This document shows, in pieces, positions 1 through 8,524 of a stretch of DNA of 64,000 nucleotides. The notes beneath the pieces were generated by a model, which worked only from the letters and a program-made list of their open reading frames with translations, was not told where the DNA came from and ran no database searches. The stretch's first letter is position 1. Each line of letters opens with the position of its first letter. Made by a program: the position numbers and the translations under genes. Location of the stretch: assembly GCF_002583555.1 (NCBI RefSeq), contig NZ_BEGX01000009.1:1-64000 (forward strand). Direction: 5' to 3'. The DNA is from Pseudonocardia sp. N23 (GTDB lineage: Bacteria > Actinomycetota > Actinomycetes > Mycobacteriales > Pseudonocardiaceae).

Positions 1-145
1 ACAGCTCGAACATCCACCGGTCACCTCAAGAGCTTGACGAACCATAGGAGCGTCCCCGGCGGCCTGATCTGATCCCGGCAGCCTGTTCTGGTCCCGGCGG
101 CGATCCGGTGCACGGGGCGACGGGTCCGTCGCGTCCCGTACCGGA

Positions 146-553
146 TCAGGGCTGCCCGCCGGCCCGTGCGGCGATCTCCGCTGCCCGCGCCGCGGCGGCC
201 GGGACACCGGCGATGCCCCAGTCGTCCGGGTCGACCTGCTCGATCCGGACCCGGACCGAGCCCCGCGCCGCACCCAGGACGTCGACGAGCACGTCGGTGA
301 ACGCGGCGATGAGCCGGTGCCGCTGCTCGGCGGGGCGCCCGCGCAGCACCAGCGCCGTCGCGTACGGCGCCTCCGCCCCGGTCACCCCGCCCGCGCTGAC
401 GTGCTCGGCCCGGTGTGCGGTGACGAACCCCCGCACCCGTTCGACAGGTGACTCCAGCACTTCGGCGTAGCGGGCCGACAGCTCCCGCAGCAGCGTGTCG
501 AGGCGCTCGGGCGGGTGCCGGTCCGCCACCACGTGCACCTCGAAGATCGGCAC
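146..553 (-). CDS. Tautomerase-superfamily protein
   Basis: A 135-residue protein starting M-P-I-F, so a Pro is exposed after Met removal, as in 4-oxalocrotonate tautomerase and malonate-semialdehyde decarboxylase relatives where Pro1 is the catalytic base. The length is about twice a 62-residue 4-OT subunit, which suggests a fused two-repeat form. The GTG start at 553 lies one base after the stop of the upstream aldehyde dehydrogenase, so the two are almost certainly co-transcribed. A keto-enol isomerase working with an aldehyde dehydrogenase suggests a ring-cleavage or semialdehyde pathway. The substrate cannot be read from sequence. Confidence 0.7.
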   Translation of the reverse strand: MPIFEVHVVADRHPPERLDTLLRELSARYAEVLESPVERVRGFVTAHRAEHVSAGGVTGAEAPYATALVLRGRPAEQRHRLIAAFTDVLVDVLGAARGSVRVRIEQVDPDDWGIAGVPAAAARAAEIAARAGGQP

Positions 554-554
554 G

Positions 555-1985
555 TCAGCCGCCGTCGATCGCCATCACGACGGCCTTGGGCTCGGTGAAG
601 AACTCGCGGCTGAAGGTGCCGCCCTCACGTCCCCATCCGGAGTCGCCGAACCCGCCGAACGGGGCCCGCAGGTCGCGGACGAAGAAACAGTTCGTCCACA
701 CCGTGCCGGCGCGCAGCCGCGCCGACACGCGGTGCGCCCGCGACAGGTTCTCGGTGAAGACCATGGCGTTGAGCCCGTAGCGGCTGGAGTTCGCGGCGGC
801 GACGGCCTCGTCCTCGGTGTCGAACGGCGTCACCGTGACGACCGGCCCGAAGATCTCCTCACACTGGATCCGCGAGTCCGCCGCGACGTCGACGACGACG
901 GTCGGGTGCACGAACAGCCCGTCGCCGCGGCCGCCGGTGAGGATCGTGCCGCCCGGGTCGTCGACGTAGCCGGTGACCTTCGCGTGGTGGACCTGCGACG
1001 ACAGTGGGCCGATCTGGGTGCCGGTCTCCTTCGGGTCGCCGACGACGAGCTTCTCCGCGGCGGCGACGAAGCGGTCGAGGAACTCGTCGAGCACCGGGCG
1101 CTGCACGTAGAGCCGCGAGCCCGCGAGGCAGACCTGCCCGGCGTTGGTGAAGATCGCCTTGATCGACCAGTCGACGGCGGTGCCGAGGTCGGCGTCGTCG
1201 AAGACGAGGTTGGCGCCCTTACCCCCCAGCTCCAGGCTGACCGGGGTCAGGTTGCGGGCCGCCGCGGCGGTGATGGCCCGCCCGGTGCCGGACTCGCCGG
1301 TGAAGGTGATCCGGTCGACCCGCGGGTCCTCGGTCAGCGCCGAGCCCGCCGAGTCGGTCCCGTAGCCGTGCAGCACGTTGAACACCCCGGGCGGGATCCC
1401 GGCCTCGAGCGCGAGCCGCGCCATCAGCGTCGCCGAGACCGGCGAGTCCTCCGCCGGCTTGAGGACGACGGTGTTGCCCCACGCGAGTGCGGGCGCGAAC
1501 TTCCAGCTCTCCAGCATCATCGGGAAGTTCCACGGCGCGATGGCCGCGACGACACCCGCCGGTTCGTAGCGTGAGTAGGCGTGGTGGCCGGTGTCGGCCG
1601 GGTAGGTCTCGGCCGACGACAGGCGGGCGTGGTCGGCGAAGAACCGGATGTTCTGCGCCGTGCGCGGGACGTCCTTGCTCCTGGCGTCGGCGACCGGCTT
1701 GCCCATGTCGCGGGTGTCGGCCAGGGCGAGCTCGTCGATGTTCGCCTCGATGCGGTCGGCGAAGCGGTGCAGCAGCGCGCCGCGCTCGGCGAAGCCCATC
1801 CGCGGCCACGGGCCCTCGTCGAAAGCCCGCCGCGCCGACGCGACCGCGAGGTCGGCCTCGGGCGCTCCGCCGAGGGCGACCGTGGCCCACGGCTGCTGCG
1901 TGTAGGGGTCGACGGAGTCGAACTCCGCGCCGTCGAGCGACGCGCGCTCCTCACCGTCGATGACGTGCCCGAACCGTTCGCTCAT
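555..1985 (-). CDS. NAD(P)-dependent aldehyde dehydrogenase
   Basis: A 476-residue ALDH-superfamily enzyme oxidising an aldehyde to the acid with NAD(P). Visible signatures are the Rossmann/substrate segment APWNFPMML (about residue 150), the general-base region LELGGKGANLVF (about 250) and the catalytic Cys in FTNAGQVCLAGSRLYV (about 285). The C-terminal EEIFGPVVTV block is also present. Full family length. First gene of a two-gene operon with the tautomerase and divergent from mycothione reductase. It is probably a semialdehyde dehydrogenase such as the HMSD/BADH type, but substrate specificity is inferred only from the neighbour. Confidence 0.9.
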   Translation of the reverse strand: MSERFGHVIDGEERASLDGAEFDSVDPYTQQPWATVALGGAPEADLAVASARRAFDEGPWPRMGFAERGALLHRFADRIEANIDELALADTRDMGKPVADARSKDVPRTAQNIRFFADHARLSSAETYPADTGHHAYSRYEPAGVVAAIAPWNFPMMLESWKFAPALAWGNTVVLKPAEDSPVSATLMARLALEAGIPPGVFNVLHGYGTDSAGSALTEDPRVDRITFTGESGTGRAITAAAARNLTPVSLELGGKGANLVFDDADLGTAVDWSIKAIFTNAGQVCLAGSRLYVQRPVLDEFLDRFVAAAEKLVVGDPKETGTQIGPLSSQVHHAKVTGYVDDPGGTILTGGRGDGLFVHPTVVVDVAADSRIQCEEIFGPVVTVTPFDTEDEAVAAANSSRYGLNAMVFTENLSRAHRVSARLRAGTVWTNCFFVRDLRAPFGGFGDSGWGREGGTFSREFFTEPKAVVMAIDGG

Positions 1986-2094
1986 GGCAGTGACGCTCGC
2001 ACCGGCCCAGGCGCCGTGGGAAGGGACGCGTTCGGATCAGCGGAACGGTCCGCCTCCGGTGGTGGGTGGGCCCGACCGGCCATAGCCTGCCCGG

Positions 2095-3447
2095 ATGAGG
2101 CACCACGATCTCCTCGTCATCGGCGCCGGGTCGGGCAACACCGTCGTCGACGACTCGTTCGCCGACCTCGACGTCGCGATCGTCGAGGAGGGCCGGTTCG
2201 GCGGCACCTGCCTCAACGTCGGCTGCATTCCGACGAAGATGCTGGTCCGCGCGGCCGACCTGGCCGACGACGTCGCCGGCTCCGGACGTCTCGACGTCGA
2301 CGCCGACCTGCGCGGTGTGCGCTGGCGCGATCTGCGTGACCGGGTATTCGGCCGGCTCGACCCTGTCGCCCGCGACGGCAGGGCCGGCCGCGAGGACACC
2401 CCGTGGATCACCGTCTACGACACGCACGCCCGCTTCACCGGCCCCCGCACCCTCGACGTCGGGGGCGCCGCGGTGAGCGCCGACCGGATCGTCGTCGCAG
2501 CCGGGTCCCGCCCGCTGGTGCCCCCGCCCGTCGCCGACTCGGGGCTCCCCTACGAGACGTCCGAGACCGTCATGCGCATCGACGAACCGCCGCGGCGGCT
2601 CGCCGTCCTGGGCGGCGGCTACATCGCCGCGGAGCTCGCGCACGTGTTCGCCGCCGCGGGCAGCGCGATCACGATGATCGACATGGCCGACGCCCTGCTC
2701 GCCGGGCAGGACGTGCTGATCTCCCGCGAGTTCACCGAGCTCGCCTCGAAGGAGTGGGACGTCCGGCTGGGCCGCGAGGTCACGTCGGTGTCCGGCACGC
2801 CGGGGGCGCTGGTGCTCACGCTCGACGACGACACGACCGTCGAGGCCGACATGCTGCTCGTCGCCGTCGGGCGCGTGCCCAACGGCGACGGGCTCGATCT
2901 CGACACCGCCGGCATCGACGTCCACGACGACGGGCGGATCGTCGTCGACGAGCATCAGCGCACCACTGCCGAGGGCGTGTGGGCACTCGGCGACGTCTGC
3001 ACCGCGGTGCCGCTCAAGCACGTCGCCAACCGCGAGGCCGACGTGGTGCGCCACAACCTCCGCCATCCCGACGACCCGCGCTCGACCGGCGACGCCCCCG
3101 TGCCGTCGGCGATCTTCACCAGCCCGCAGATCGCGTCCGTCGGCGCCACCGAGCAGGAGCTCACCGACGCCGGGACGCCGTTCCGGCTCGGGCTGACCCG
3201 CTTCTCCGACGTCGCCTACGGCTGGGCCATGGAGGACACGACGGGCTTCGCCAAGGTCCTCGCCGAGCCGGGCACCGGACGGCTGCTGGGCGCGCACGTC
3301 CTGGGCCCGCAGGCGTCGACGCTGATCCAGCCGCTGGTGCTGGCCATGACCCTGGACCTCGACGCCCGCACCCTCGTCGAGCGCCCGTACTGGATCCACC
3401 CGGCACTCACCGAGGTGGTGCAGCAGGCGTTGGAGGCGGTTCTCTAG
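2095..3447 (+). CDS. mtr: Mycothione reductase
   Basis: A 450-residue class I pyridine-nucleotide disulfide oxidoreductase. It has the N-terminal FAD motif (VIGAGSGNTVVD), the redox-active disulfide in GGTCLNVGCIPTKM (about residues 36-49), an NAD(P)H-binding AVLGGGYIAAELA and the C-terminal HPALTEVV dimer-interface His-Glu. The GSGN in the FAD loop and the overall length fit mycothione reductase, which keeps mycothiol reduced with NADPH, better than lipoamide or glutathione reductase. It is convergent with the sigma factor gene: the TAG stops of both genes share the same CTAG tetranucleotide at 3444-3447. Confidence 0.88.
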   Translation: MRHHDLLVIGAGSGNTVVDDSFADLDVAIVEEGRFGGTCLNVGCIPTKMLVRAADLADDVAGSGRLDVDADLRGVRWRDLRDRVFGRLDPVARDGRAGREDTPWITVYDTHARFTGPRTLDVGGAAVSADRIVVAAGSRPLVPPPVADSGLPYETSETVMRIDEPPRRLAVLGGGYIAAELAHVFAAAGSAITMIDMADALLAGQDVLISREFTELASKEWDVRLGREVTSVSGTPGALVLTLDDDTTVEADMLLVAVGRVPNGDGLDLDTAGIDVHDDGRIVVDEHQRTTAEGVWALGDVCTAVPLKHVANREADVVRHNLRHPDDPRSTGDAPVPSAIFTSPQIASVGATEQELTDAGTPFRLGLTRFSDVAYGWAMEDTTGFAKVLAEPGTGRLLGAHVLGPQASTLIQPLVLAMTLDLDARTLVERPYWIHPALTEVVQQALEAVL

Positions 3448-4268
3448 GGGTCCGCGAGGCCGGTGCGCAGCTGCTGCAGGGTGCGCGTCAGCAGCCGGGA
3501 GACGTGCATCTGCGAGATGCCGACCTCCTCGGCGATCTGGGTCTGGGTCATGTCCTTGAAGAACCGCAGGACCAGGATCGTGCGTTCACGCTCGGGAAGC
3601 GCGTCGAGCAGGGGCCGCAGCGCGTGCCGGTCCTCGACGTGGTCGAGCTCCGCGTCGAGGCTGCCGAGCCGATGTGCCACACCGGTTCCGGGCTCGTTGT
3701 CGACGGGGTCGAGGGTGTCGGCGTGGTGCCCTGCCTTGGCGGTGAGCGCCTCGACGACCTCACCGACGTCGACACCGAGGTGCGTGGCCAGCTCGCTGGG
3801 GCGCGGGGAGCGGCCCAGCTCCTGCGACAGCGGACCGGTCGCCCTGTTGATCGCGACGCTGAGGTCCTTGAGGCGGCGCGGCACCCGGGTCGCCCAGGTC
3901 CGGTCGCGGAAGAACCGCAGCATCTCCCCACGCACGCAGGGCACGAGGTAGCCGAGCAGATCACCGCCGGCGCGGTCGGGGTCCCAGCGGTCGACGGCGC
4001 CGAGCAGGCCGACGCTGCCGACCTGCACCAGCTCCTCGTAGCCCGCGGGATGGCCGGCGGCGTGGCGCTGCGCGATGTGGCGGACCAGCGGGAGCAGGGC
4101 GAGGACTATCTCGTCGCGCAGGACGCGGCGGCGCGGGTCCGAACGCGGGAGCGCGGCCATGCGGCTCATCGGTTCGACCAGGCGCGCGTACTCGCTGGGC
4201 GTCGGCCCGTCGGCCTCCGGCAGCGGTGCGACCTGCGGGGACGGCGTGATCTCGTCGGTGGTGGCCAC
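3444..4268 (-). CDS. SigB/SigF/SigG-family RNA polymerase sigma factor
   Basis: A 274-residue sigma-70-family protein with regions 2, 3 and 4. Region 2 runs about 75-140 (ELVQVGSVGLLGAVDRWDP, then VPCVRGEMLRFFRDRTWATRVPRRLK). Region 4 ends in the helix-turn-helix TQTQIAEEVGISQMHVSRLL near the C-terminus. This architecture, without region 1, is that of actinobacterial SigB/SigF/SigG stress or sporulation sigma factors, usually held by an anti-sigma/anti-anti-sigma pair. No anti-sigma gene is adjacent. The GTG start at 4268 follows a GGGAGG ribosome binding site. Confidence 0.88.
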   Translation of the reverse strand: MATTDEITPSPQVAPLPEADGPTPSEYARLVEPMSRMAALPRSDPRRRVLRDEIVLALLPLVRHIAQRHAAGHPAGYEELVQVGSVGLLGAVDRWDPDRAGGDLLGYLVPCVRGEMLRFFRDRTWATRVPRRLKDLSVAINRATGPLSQELGRSPRPSELATHLGVDVGEVVEALTAKAGHHADTLDPVDNEPGTGVAHRLGSLDAELDHVEDRHALRPLLDALPERERTILVLRFFKDMTQTQIAEEVGISQMHVSRLLTRTLQQLRTGLADP

Positions 4269-4504
4269 GGGCCCTCCCCATCGTCACGGACGTGGGAGGC
4301 GACTGGCTGCACCTCGAGGACGGTGTCGGTTCGTACTGCCCACGACCGTACAAGTGGTGCCGACGGCGCGCCACGCCGACAGGCCTGTCGTGCGCGGGAC
4401 GGTCAGGCGCGCGGCGAACGGCGGACGGCGACGAGTGCCGCGGCGAGTGCGGCGGAGCCGGTCCGAACGGGCCGGTGACGTGACGTCTCCCGTCGTAGCC
4501 TGCG

Positions 4505-5323
4505 GTGATGAGCGAGCGCGTCGACTACGAGACCCTGTTCACCGAGCACGTCGCCGACGGCGTCGTGCTGGTGACCCTCAACCGCCCGGACAGCGCCAAC
4601 GGCGTCGTCCCGGAGCTGGCCCGCGACATGGTGCAGGCGCTCACGGCGCTGGAGGAGGACCTGTCGGTGCGGGCGCTCGTGCTGACCGGCGCCGGGCGGC
4701 AGTTCTGCGCGGGCGCCGACCTCAAGGAGATGAACCGCTACCTCGCCGAGGAGATGCCGCGCACCGGCGAGCCCTACAACGCGCGGGTGATCTTCCCTGT
4801 GATCGAGCGGATCGTCGCGTCGCGGCTGCCGGTGATCGCCGCGGTCAACGGCGGTGCCGCCGCGGGTGGGTTCGACCTGGCGCTGGCCTGCGACATCCGG
4901 GTGGCGTCGACGGCCGCGAAGTTCGGCGAGACCTACATCCGGCTGGGCCTGCCGCCGGGCAACGGTGGCACCTGGTTCCTGCCGCGGCTCGTCGGACCGG
5001 GGCTGGCGGCCGAGCTGGCGCTGACCGGCGACGTCATCGACGCGGCGCGGGCATTGCAGATCGGGCTGGTCAACCGGGTGGTGGAGCCGGAGGCGCTGAT
5101 CGACGACGCGGTGGGCACGGCGTCACGCATCGCTGCGTGGTCGTGGCGCGCGGTGGAGATGACGAAGATGTCGTTGCGCTCGGCGTGGCAGGTCGACCTC
5201 GCGTCGAGCCTGGCGACGAACTACTGGGCGGCGGTCGGGCTGCAGGCCGGGCCCGACGTCAAGGAAGGTGTGGCGGCATTCGTCGAGAAGCGCCCGGCGG
5301 AGTTCAACCGGCAGAACCCCTGA
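4505..5323 (+). CDS. Enoyl-CoA hydratase/isomerase (crotonase) family protein
   Basis: A 272-residue crotonase-fold protein with the oxyanion-hole segments CAGADLKEMNRY (about 70) and NGGAAAGGFDLALACDIRVAS (about 117), and the LGLPPGNGGTWFLPRL block (about 155). In classical hydratase alignment the first catalytic Glu becomes Asp (GGFDLA) and the second becomes Tyr (FGETYIRLG). This is therefore not a standard enoyl-CoA hydratase and may be an isomerase, hydrolase or decarboxylase of the fold. Monocistronic as far as visible, with 181 bp to the upstream divergent 4268 start region and its own upstream space. Confidence 0.8.
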   Translation: MMSERVDYETLFTEHVADGVVLVTLNRPDSANGVVPELARDMVQALTALEEDLSVRALVLTGAGRQFCAGADLKEMNRYLAEEMPRTGEPYNARVIFPVIERIVASRLPVIAAVNGGAAAGGFDLALACDIRVASTAAKFGETYIRLGLPPGNGGTWFLPRLVGPGLAAELALTGDVIDAARALQIGLVNRVVEPEALIDDAVGTASRIAAWSWRAVEMTKMSLRSAWQVDLASSLATNYWAAVGLQAGPDVKEGVAAFVEKRPAEFNRQNP

Positions 5324-5467
5324 GCCCGTGAACCACTCGTGAGGGGCGGGCGGAGCCGCCGGCCCGCTCGCACGGGCGGGGGGCGGACGGGGGCCGCCGG
5401 GCAGGGCGAATACCCTCGGACGGGTGTTGCGAGTGACCACGGCCCCCGTCCGCCCCGGCCGGCCGGC

Positions 5468-6136
5468 GTGAGCGCCCCCGCGGGAGCCCGCCCCGACACG
5501 TCGGGGCCGCAGCCGCGCTGGGGCCGGGTGCCGCTGTCGCGGCGCTCGCGCATCGTCGTGGCCGTGGTCGCGATCGTGACGGCGGTGGTCGCCGCGGTGG
5601 CGACGTTCGTGGCGCTCGGCGCCGCGCGCCCCGCCTACACCGCGTCGGCGACGATCGCGCTGGTCCCGGCGCAGGGCCTGACGGCGCAGCAGGCGTCGGA
5701 CGCGTGGAAGGACATCGGCAACGGGCGCGCGACGGCGGTCGCGATCGTGGTGCTGCGCCAGCAGCAGTGGCTGGTCCCCGCGGCGGCCGCGGCCGGGGTG
5801 GCCCCCGATCGCGTCGAGGTCACGGTCGCGCCCGGGACGGCCGGCGCCACCGGCGCCAACACCGCGCTGATCGACATCTCCTCGACCGCGCCGTCGCCGT
5901 CGGGGGCCGAGGCCGTCGCCGCGACGGTCATCGACAAGGCGGGGCCGGCGATCCGGCTGGCCGCGGGCGCGTATGTGGTGCAGGTGACCAACCCCCCCGA
6001 CGGCTCGGCCGTCGCGGAGGCGAAGCCGCGCACCGAGATCCTCATCATCGTCGCGCTGGCCGGTGGGCTGGCCGGGGGCGGTCTGACGTGGCTGCGGGTC
6101 CGTGGTCGCGAAGAGGAGCGACGCCGCCGGGCCTGA
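5468..6136 (+). CDS. Two-TM membrane protein, Wzz-like arrangement
   Basis: I choose the GTG at 5468 because upstream in-frame sequence is a low-complexity Arg/Gly/Pro run. The 222-residue product has a basic cytoplasmic N-terminus and a membrane helix at about residues 27-53 (IVVAVVAIVTAVVAAVATFVALG). An extracytoplasmic domain with TASATIALVPAQGLTAQQA follows. A second helix near the C-terminus (ILIIVALAGGLAGGG) ends in a basic RGREEERRRR tail. Two flanking helices around an external domain resemble polysaccharide co-polymerases (Wzz/chain-length determinants), but no polysaccharide genes are nearby. Function unassigned. Confidence 0.6.
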   Translation: MSAPAGARPDTSGPQPRWGRVPLSRRSRIVVAVVAIVTAVVAAVATFVALGAARPAYTASATIALVPAQGLTAQQASDAWKDIGNGRATAVAIVVLRQQQWLVPAAAAAGVAPDRVEVTVAPGTAGATGANTALIDISSTAPSPSGAEAVAATVIDKAGPAIRLAAGAYVVQVTNPPDGSAVAEAKPRTEILIIVALAGGLAGGGLTWLRVRGREEERRRRA

Positions 6137-6246
6137 CCGCCTCGCCGCTCCGACCGTTCGCCGCATCCGGATCCCGATCTGCGGCGCGGACTTAGGCCGT
6201 CGTTCCGCATCCGCGTTCTTGCGCCGCGGAGTGGGCGATCGATGTC

Positions 6247-6274
6247 TTGACCCCGGTCCTCGATTATCGATAAT
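6247..6274 (+). promoter_or_regulatory. Predicted promoter of the GntR gene
   Basis: TTGACC at 6247-6252, a 16-bp spacer, then GATAAT at 6269-6274. This is a good housekeeping-type promoter for a high-GC genome. The -10 lies wholly inside the 20-bp palindrome listed next, so a repressor bound there would block polymerase. Confidence 0.6.
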
Positions 6275-6278
6275 CGAG
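6259..6278. promoter_or_regulatory. Perfect 20-bp palindrome, likely GntR operator
   Basis: The arm CTCGATTATC is followed directly by its exact reverse complement. It is strikingly AT-rich for this genome, overlaps the predicted -10 and sits 39 bp upstream of the GntR start. FCD-type GntR repressors bind short palindromes and often autoregulate, so this is the best operator candidate for the regulator and the operon behind it. Confidence 0.65.
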
Positions 6279-6316
6279 CACGGACGTGACGGCGCGCACA
6301 CTTCCGGGGAGGCAGG

Positions 6317-7024
6317 GTGGCCGACGGTACCGGTGGACTGGCTCGCGCGGTACTGCGCGAGCAGCTCCGGGAGCGCCTGCTCGCCCGCATCCTCGACGGG
6401 GAGTTCGCCCCCGGTGAGCGCATCGTCGAGAGCCACGTCATGAAGGAGTACGGGGTCAGCCAGGCCCCGGTCCGCGAGGCTCTCCGCGACCTGGAGGCCA
6501 TGCGGTTCGTCGAGAGCTTCCCGCACCGCGGGGTCCGGGTCAGGCTCATCTCCGAGCGCGAGCTCGCCGAGATGTACCCGGTGCGGGCCGCGCTGGAAGA
6601 GGTCGCGGGCCGGGCGGCGGCACCGCTGGTCGGCGACGAGACGCTGGCGCTGCTCGACGACGAGATCGAGGCGATGCGGGCCGCGACCCGCGACGACGAC
6701 GTGCACGCGGTGCTGGTGCACGACGCCCGCTTCCACGAGCTCGTCTTCGAGGCCGCCGACAACGCCCTGCTGCTCGACGTGTGGCGCTCGCTGCACGCCG
6801 AGATCCGCGCGCTCGTCACCTACACCCGTGTCCGGGTGGGGCTCACCGACATCGTCGAGTCCCATGTGCCGATCCTGCAGGCACTGCGCCAGCACGACCC
6901 CGCCCTCGCGGGCAAGGAGATGCGCCACCACATCGAGCACTTCGGCGCGCTGGCCTTCGCGGAGAAGACCCGGACCGAGCACGACGACCCCGAGAAGATC
7001 GAGAAGACAGCACGTCCCGACTGA
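6317..7024 (+). CDS. GntR-family (FCD) transcriptional regulator
   Basis: A 235-residue regulator. The N-terminal winged helix-turn-helix (about 10-75) reads LLARILDGEFAPGERIVES then YGVSQAPVREALRDLE. It is followed by an all-helical FCD ligand-binding domain with conserved His/Asp (LVHDARFHELVF, VESHVPILQAL) that usually holds a metal and a carboxylate effector. It heads a run of six catabolic genes 51 bp downstream and carries a palindrome over its own promoter. It therefore probably represses this cluster until a substrate or intermediate acid binds. Confidence 0.88.
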   Translation: MADGTGGLARAVLREQLRERLLARILDGEFAPGERIVESHVMKEYGVSQAPVREALRDLEAMRFVESFPHRGVRVRLISERELAEMYPVRAALEEVAGRAAAPLVGDETLALLDDEIEAMRAATRDDDVHAVLVHDARFHELVFEAADNALLLDVWRSLHAEIRALVTYTRVRVGLTDIVESHVPILQALRQHDPALAGKEMRHHIEHFGALAFAEKTRTEHDDPEKIEKTARPD

Positions 7025-7074
7025 CCGGACTCACCCCCGGTCGCCATGCAGTTCCCCGCACAAGGAGGTGTGGA

Positions 7075-7962
7075 GTGAAGCCTGCGGCGTTCGCCTACCT
7101 GGCACCGCGCGACCTCGACGAGGCACTCGACCAGCTCGCCGAACACGGCGCCGACGCGCGCGTGCTCGCCGGCGGCCAGAGCCTCGTCCGACTCATGAAC
7201 GCACGACTGGCCAGCCCCGCGGTCGTCGTCGACATCAACCGGGTACCCGGCCTCGACTCGCTCGCCGTGACCAACGGCTCGGGTCCCGCGACACTGCGGC
7301 TGGGCGCGACGGTGCGCCAGCGCACCAGCGAGCTCTCCCCCGACGTCGCGGCGCACGCCCCGCTGCTCGTCGAGGCCGGCGCCCACGTCGCGCACGCACC
7401 GGTGCGCAGCCGTGGGACGGTCGTCGGCAGCGTCGCGTTCGCCGACCCGTCGGCCGAGCTGCCGACGGCGTTGCTCGCCCTCGACGGCCGCGTCGTCGTC
7501 CGCAGCCGCGCGGGCGAACGGACCATCGAGGCCGACGACTTCTTCACCGGCGCCTTCACCAACGCCCTCGACGCCGGCGAGATGGTCGTCGCGATCGAGG
7601 TCCCCGGCTCCCCACCGGGCACGGGCAGCGCGTTCGTCGAGGTGGCACGCCGCCACGGCGACCTGCCGGTGTGCGGCGTCGCCGCCGTCGTGACTCGCAG
7701 CGACGACGGGCGCGTGAGCAGCGCGCGGATCGCGCTGTGCGGCGCCGACGAGCGGCCCGTGCGCGCCCGCGCCGCCGAGGACGCCCTGACCGGTTCCGAC
7801 GGTGGCGCCGACGCGGTCGCCGAGGCGGCGGCCCGGGCCGCGGACGGCCTGTCCCCCCGCGGGGACTGCCACGGCTCGCCCGACTTCCGGCGCCATCTCG
7901 CACGCATCCTCACCGGCCGTGCTGTGAGCACCGCCGTCCACCGAGCGGCCGGGGAGGCCTGA
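7075..7962 (+). CDS. Molybdenum hydroxylase FAD-binding (medium, CoxM-like) subunit
   Basis: The GTG start at 7075 is fixed by a perfect AAGGAGG six bases upstream (7062-7068). The 295-residue protein has the PCMH-type FAD domain of xanthine dehydrogenase/CO dehydrogenase medium subunits. Signatures are AGGQSLVRLMNARL (about 28) and RGTVVGSVAFADPSAELP (about 115), followed by the C-terminal clamp domain. It passes electrons from the 2Fe-2S subunit to FAD and an external acceptor. Operon order is M-S-L, as in the cox genes. Confidence 0.9.
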   Translation: MKPAAFAYLAPRDLDEALDQLAEHGADARVLAGGQSLVRLMNARLASPAVVVDINRVPGLDSLAVTNGSGPATLRLGATVRQRTSELSPDVAAHAPLLVEAGAHVAHAPVRSRGTVVGSVAFADPSAELPTALLALDGRVVVRSRAGERTIEADDFFTGAFTNALDAGEMVVAIEVPGSPPGTGSAFVEVARRHGDLPVCGVAAVVTRSDDGRVSSARIALCGADERPVRARAAEDALTGSDGGADAVAEAAARAADGLSPRGDCHGSPDFRRHLARILTGRAVSTAVHRAAGEA

Positions 7963-7963
7963 C

Positions 7964-8524
7964 ATGGGCGAGACGACCGCCCCCGAGAAGATCCGTATCG
8001 GGCTCACCGTCAACGACGTCCGCCACGACCTGCTCGTCGAGCCACGGACGCTGCTGGCCGACCTGCTGCGCGGCGACCTCGAGCTCACCGGCACCCACAT
8101 CGGCTGTGAGCAGGGCGTGTGTGGGGCGTGCACCGTGCTCGTCGACGGCACCGCCACCCGCTCGTGCCTGGTCTTCGCCGCGCAGCTCGACGGTGCGGCG
8201 GTGCGGACCGTCGAGTCGCTGGCCGGCGCCGACGGCACCCTGCACCCGATCCAGCAGGCGTTCCACGAGAACCACGGCCTGCAGTGCGGCTTCTGCACCC
8301 CCGGGATGCTGATGGGTGCCTGCGAGCTGCTCGAACGCACGGCCGAACCGGATCCCGACGAGGTCCGGGAGGCGTTGGGCGGCAACCTGTGCCGTTGCAC
8401 CGGCTACCAGAACATCGTCCGGTCGGTGTGCGCGGCGGGCCGGACCATGACCGCCGACAGGAACTCCACCGCGACGACCACCGCGACGACCACCGCGACG
8501 ACGACGAACGGGGCACAGGCATGA
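7964..8524 (+). CDS. Molybdenum hydroxylase 2Fe-2S (small, CoxS-like) subunit
   Basis: A 186-residue two-cluster ferredoxin subunit. The plant-type cluster ligands are in CEQGVCGACTVLVDG plus a distal Cys (about 47-68). The second cluster ligands are in QCGFCTPGML and CRCTGYQNIV (about 107-145). It starts one base after the medium subunit stop and overlaps the large subunit start by ATGA. The extreme C-terminus is a low-complexity Thr/Ala tail from a 12-bp tandem repeat, absent from typical homologues. Confidence 0.92.
   Translation: MGETTAPEKIRIGLTVNDVRHDLLVEPRTLLADLLRGDLELTGTHIGCEQGVCGACTVLVDGTATRSCLVFAAQLDGAAVRTVESLAGADGTLHPIQQAFHENHGLQCGFCTPGMLMGACELLERTAEPDPDEVREALGGNLCRCTGYQNIVRSVCAAGRTMTADRNSTATTTATTTATTTNGAQA
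8471..8506 (+). repeat. 12-bp tandem repeat in the CoxS 3' end
   Basis: GCGACGACCACC occurs twice in exact tandem and a third time with two changes. It encodes an Ala-Thr-Thr-Thr repeat that forms the C-terminal tail of the 2Fe-2S subunit. Being in frame it is probably a harmless slippage product. Confidence 0.7.

Noticed and set aside
1-145. Possible gene end at the left border
   Set aside because: No frame with protein-like composition reaches the window edge; this stretch appears non-coding.
2403-4478. 691-residue plus-strand frame spanning mycothione reductase and the sigma factor
   Set aside because: Arg/His-rich composition typical of an out-of-frame GC-rich shadow; two well-supported genes occupy the same DNA.
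8471-8506. 12-bp tandem repeat as a CRISPR or minisatellite
   Set aside because: Only three units, no spacers, in frame inside CoxS.
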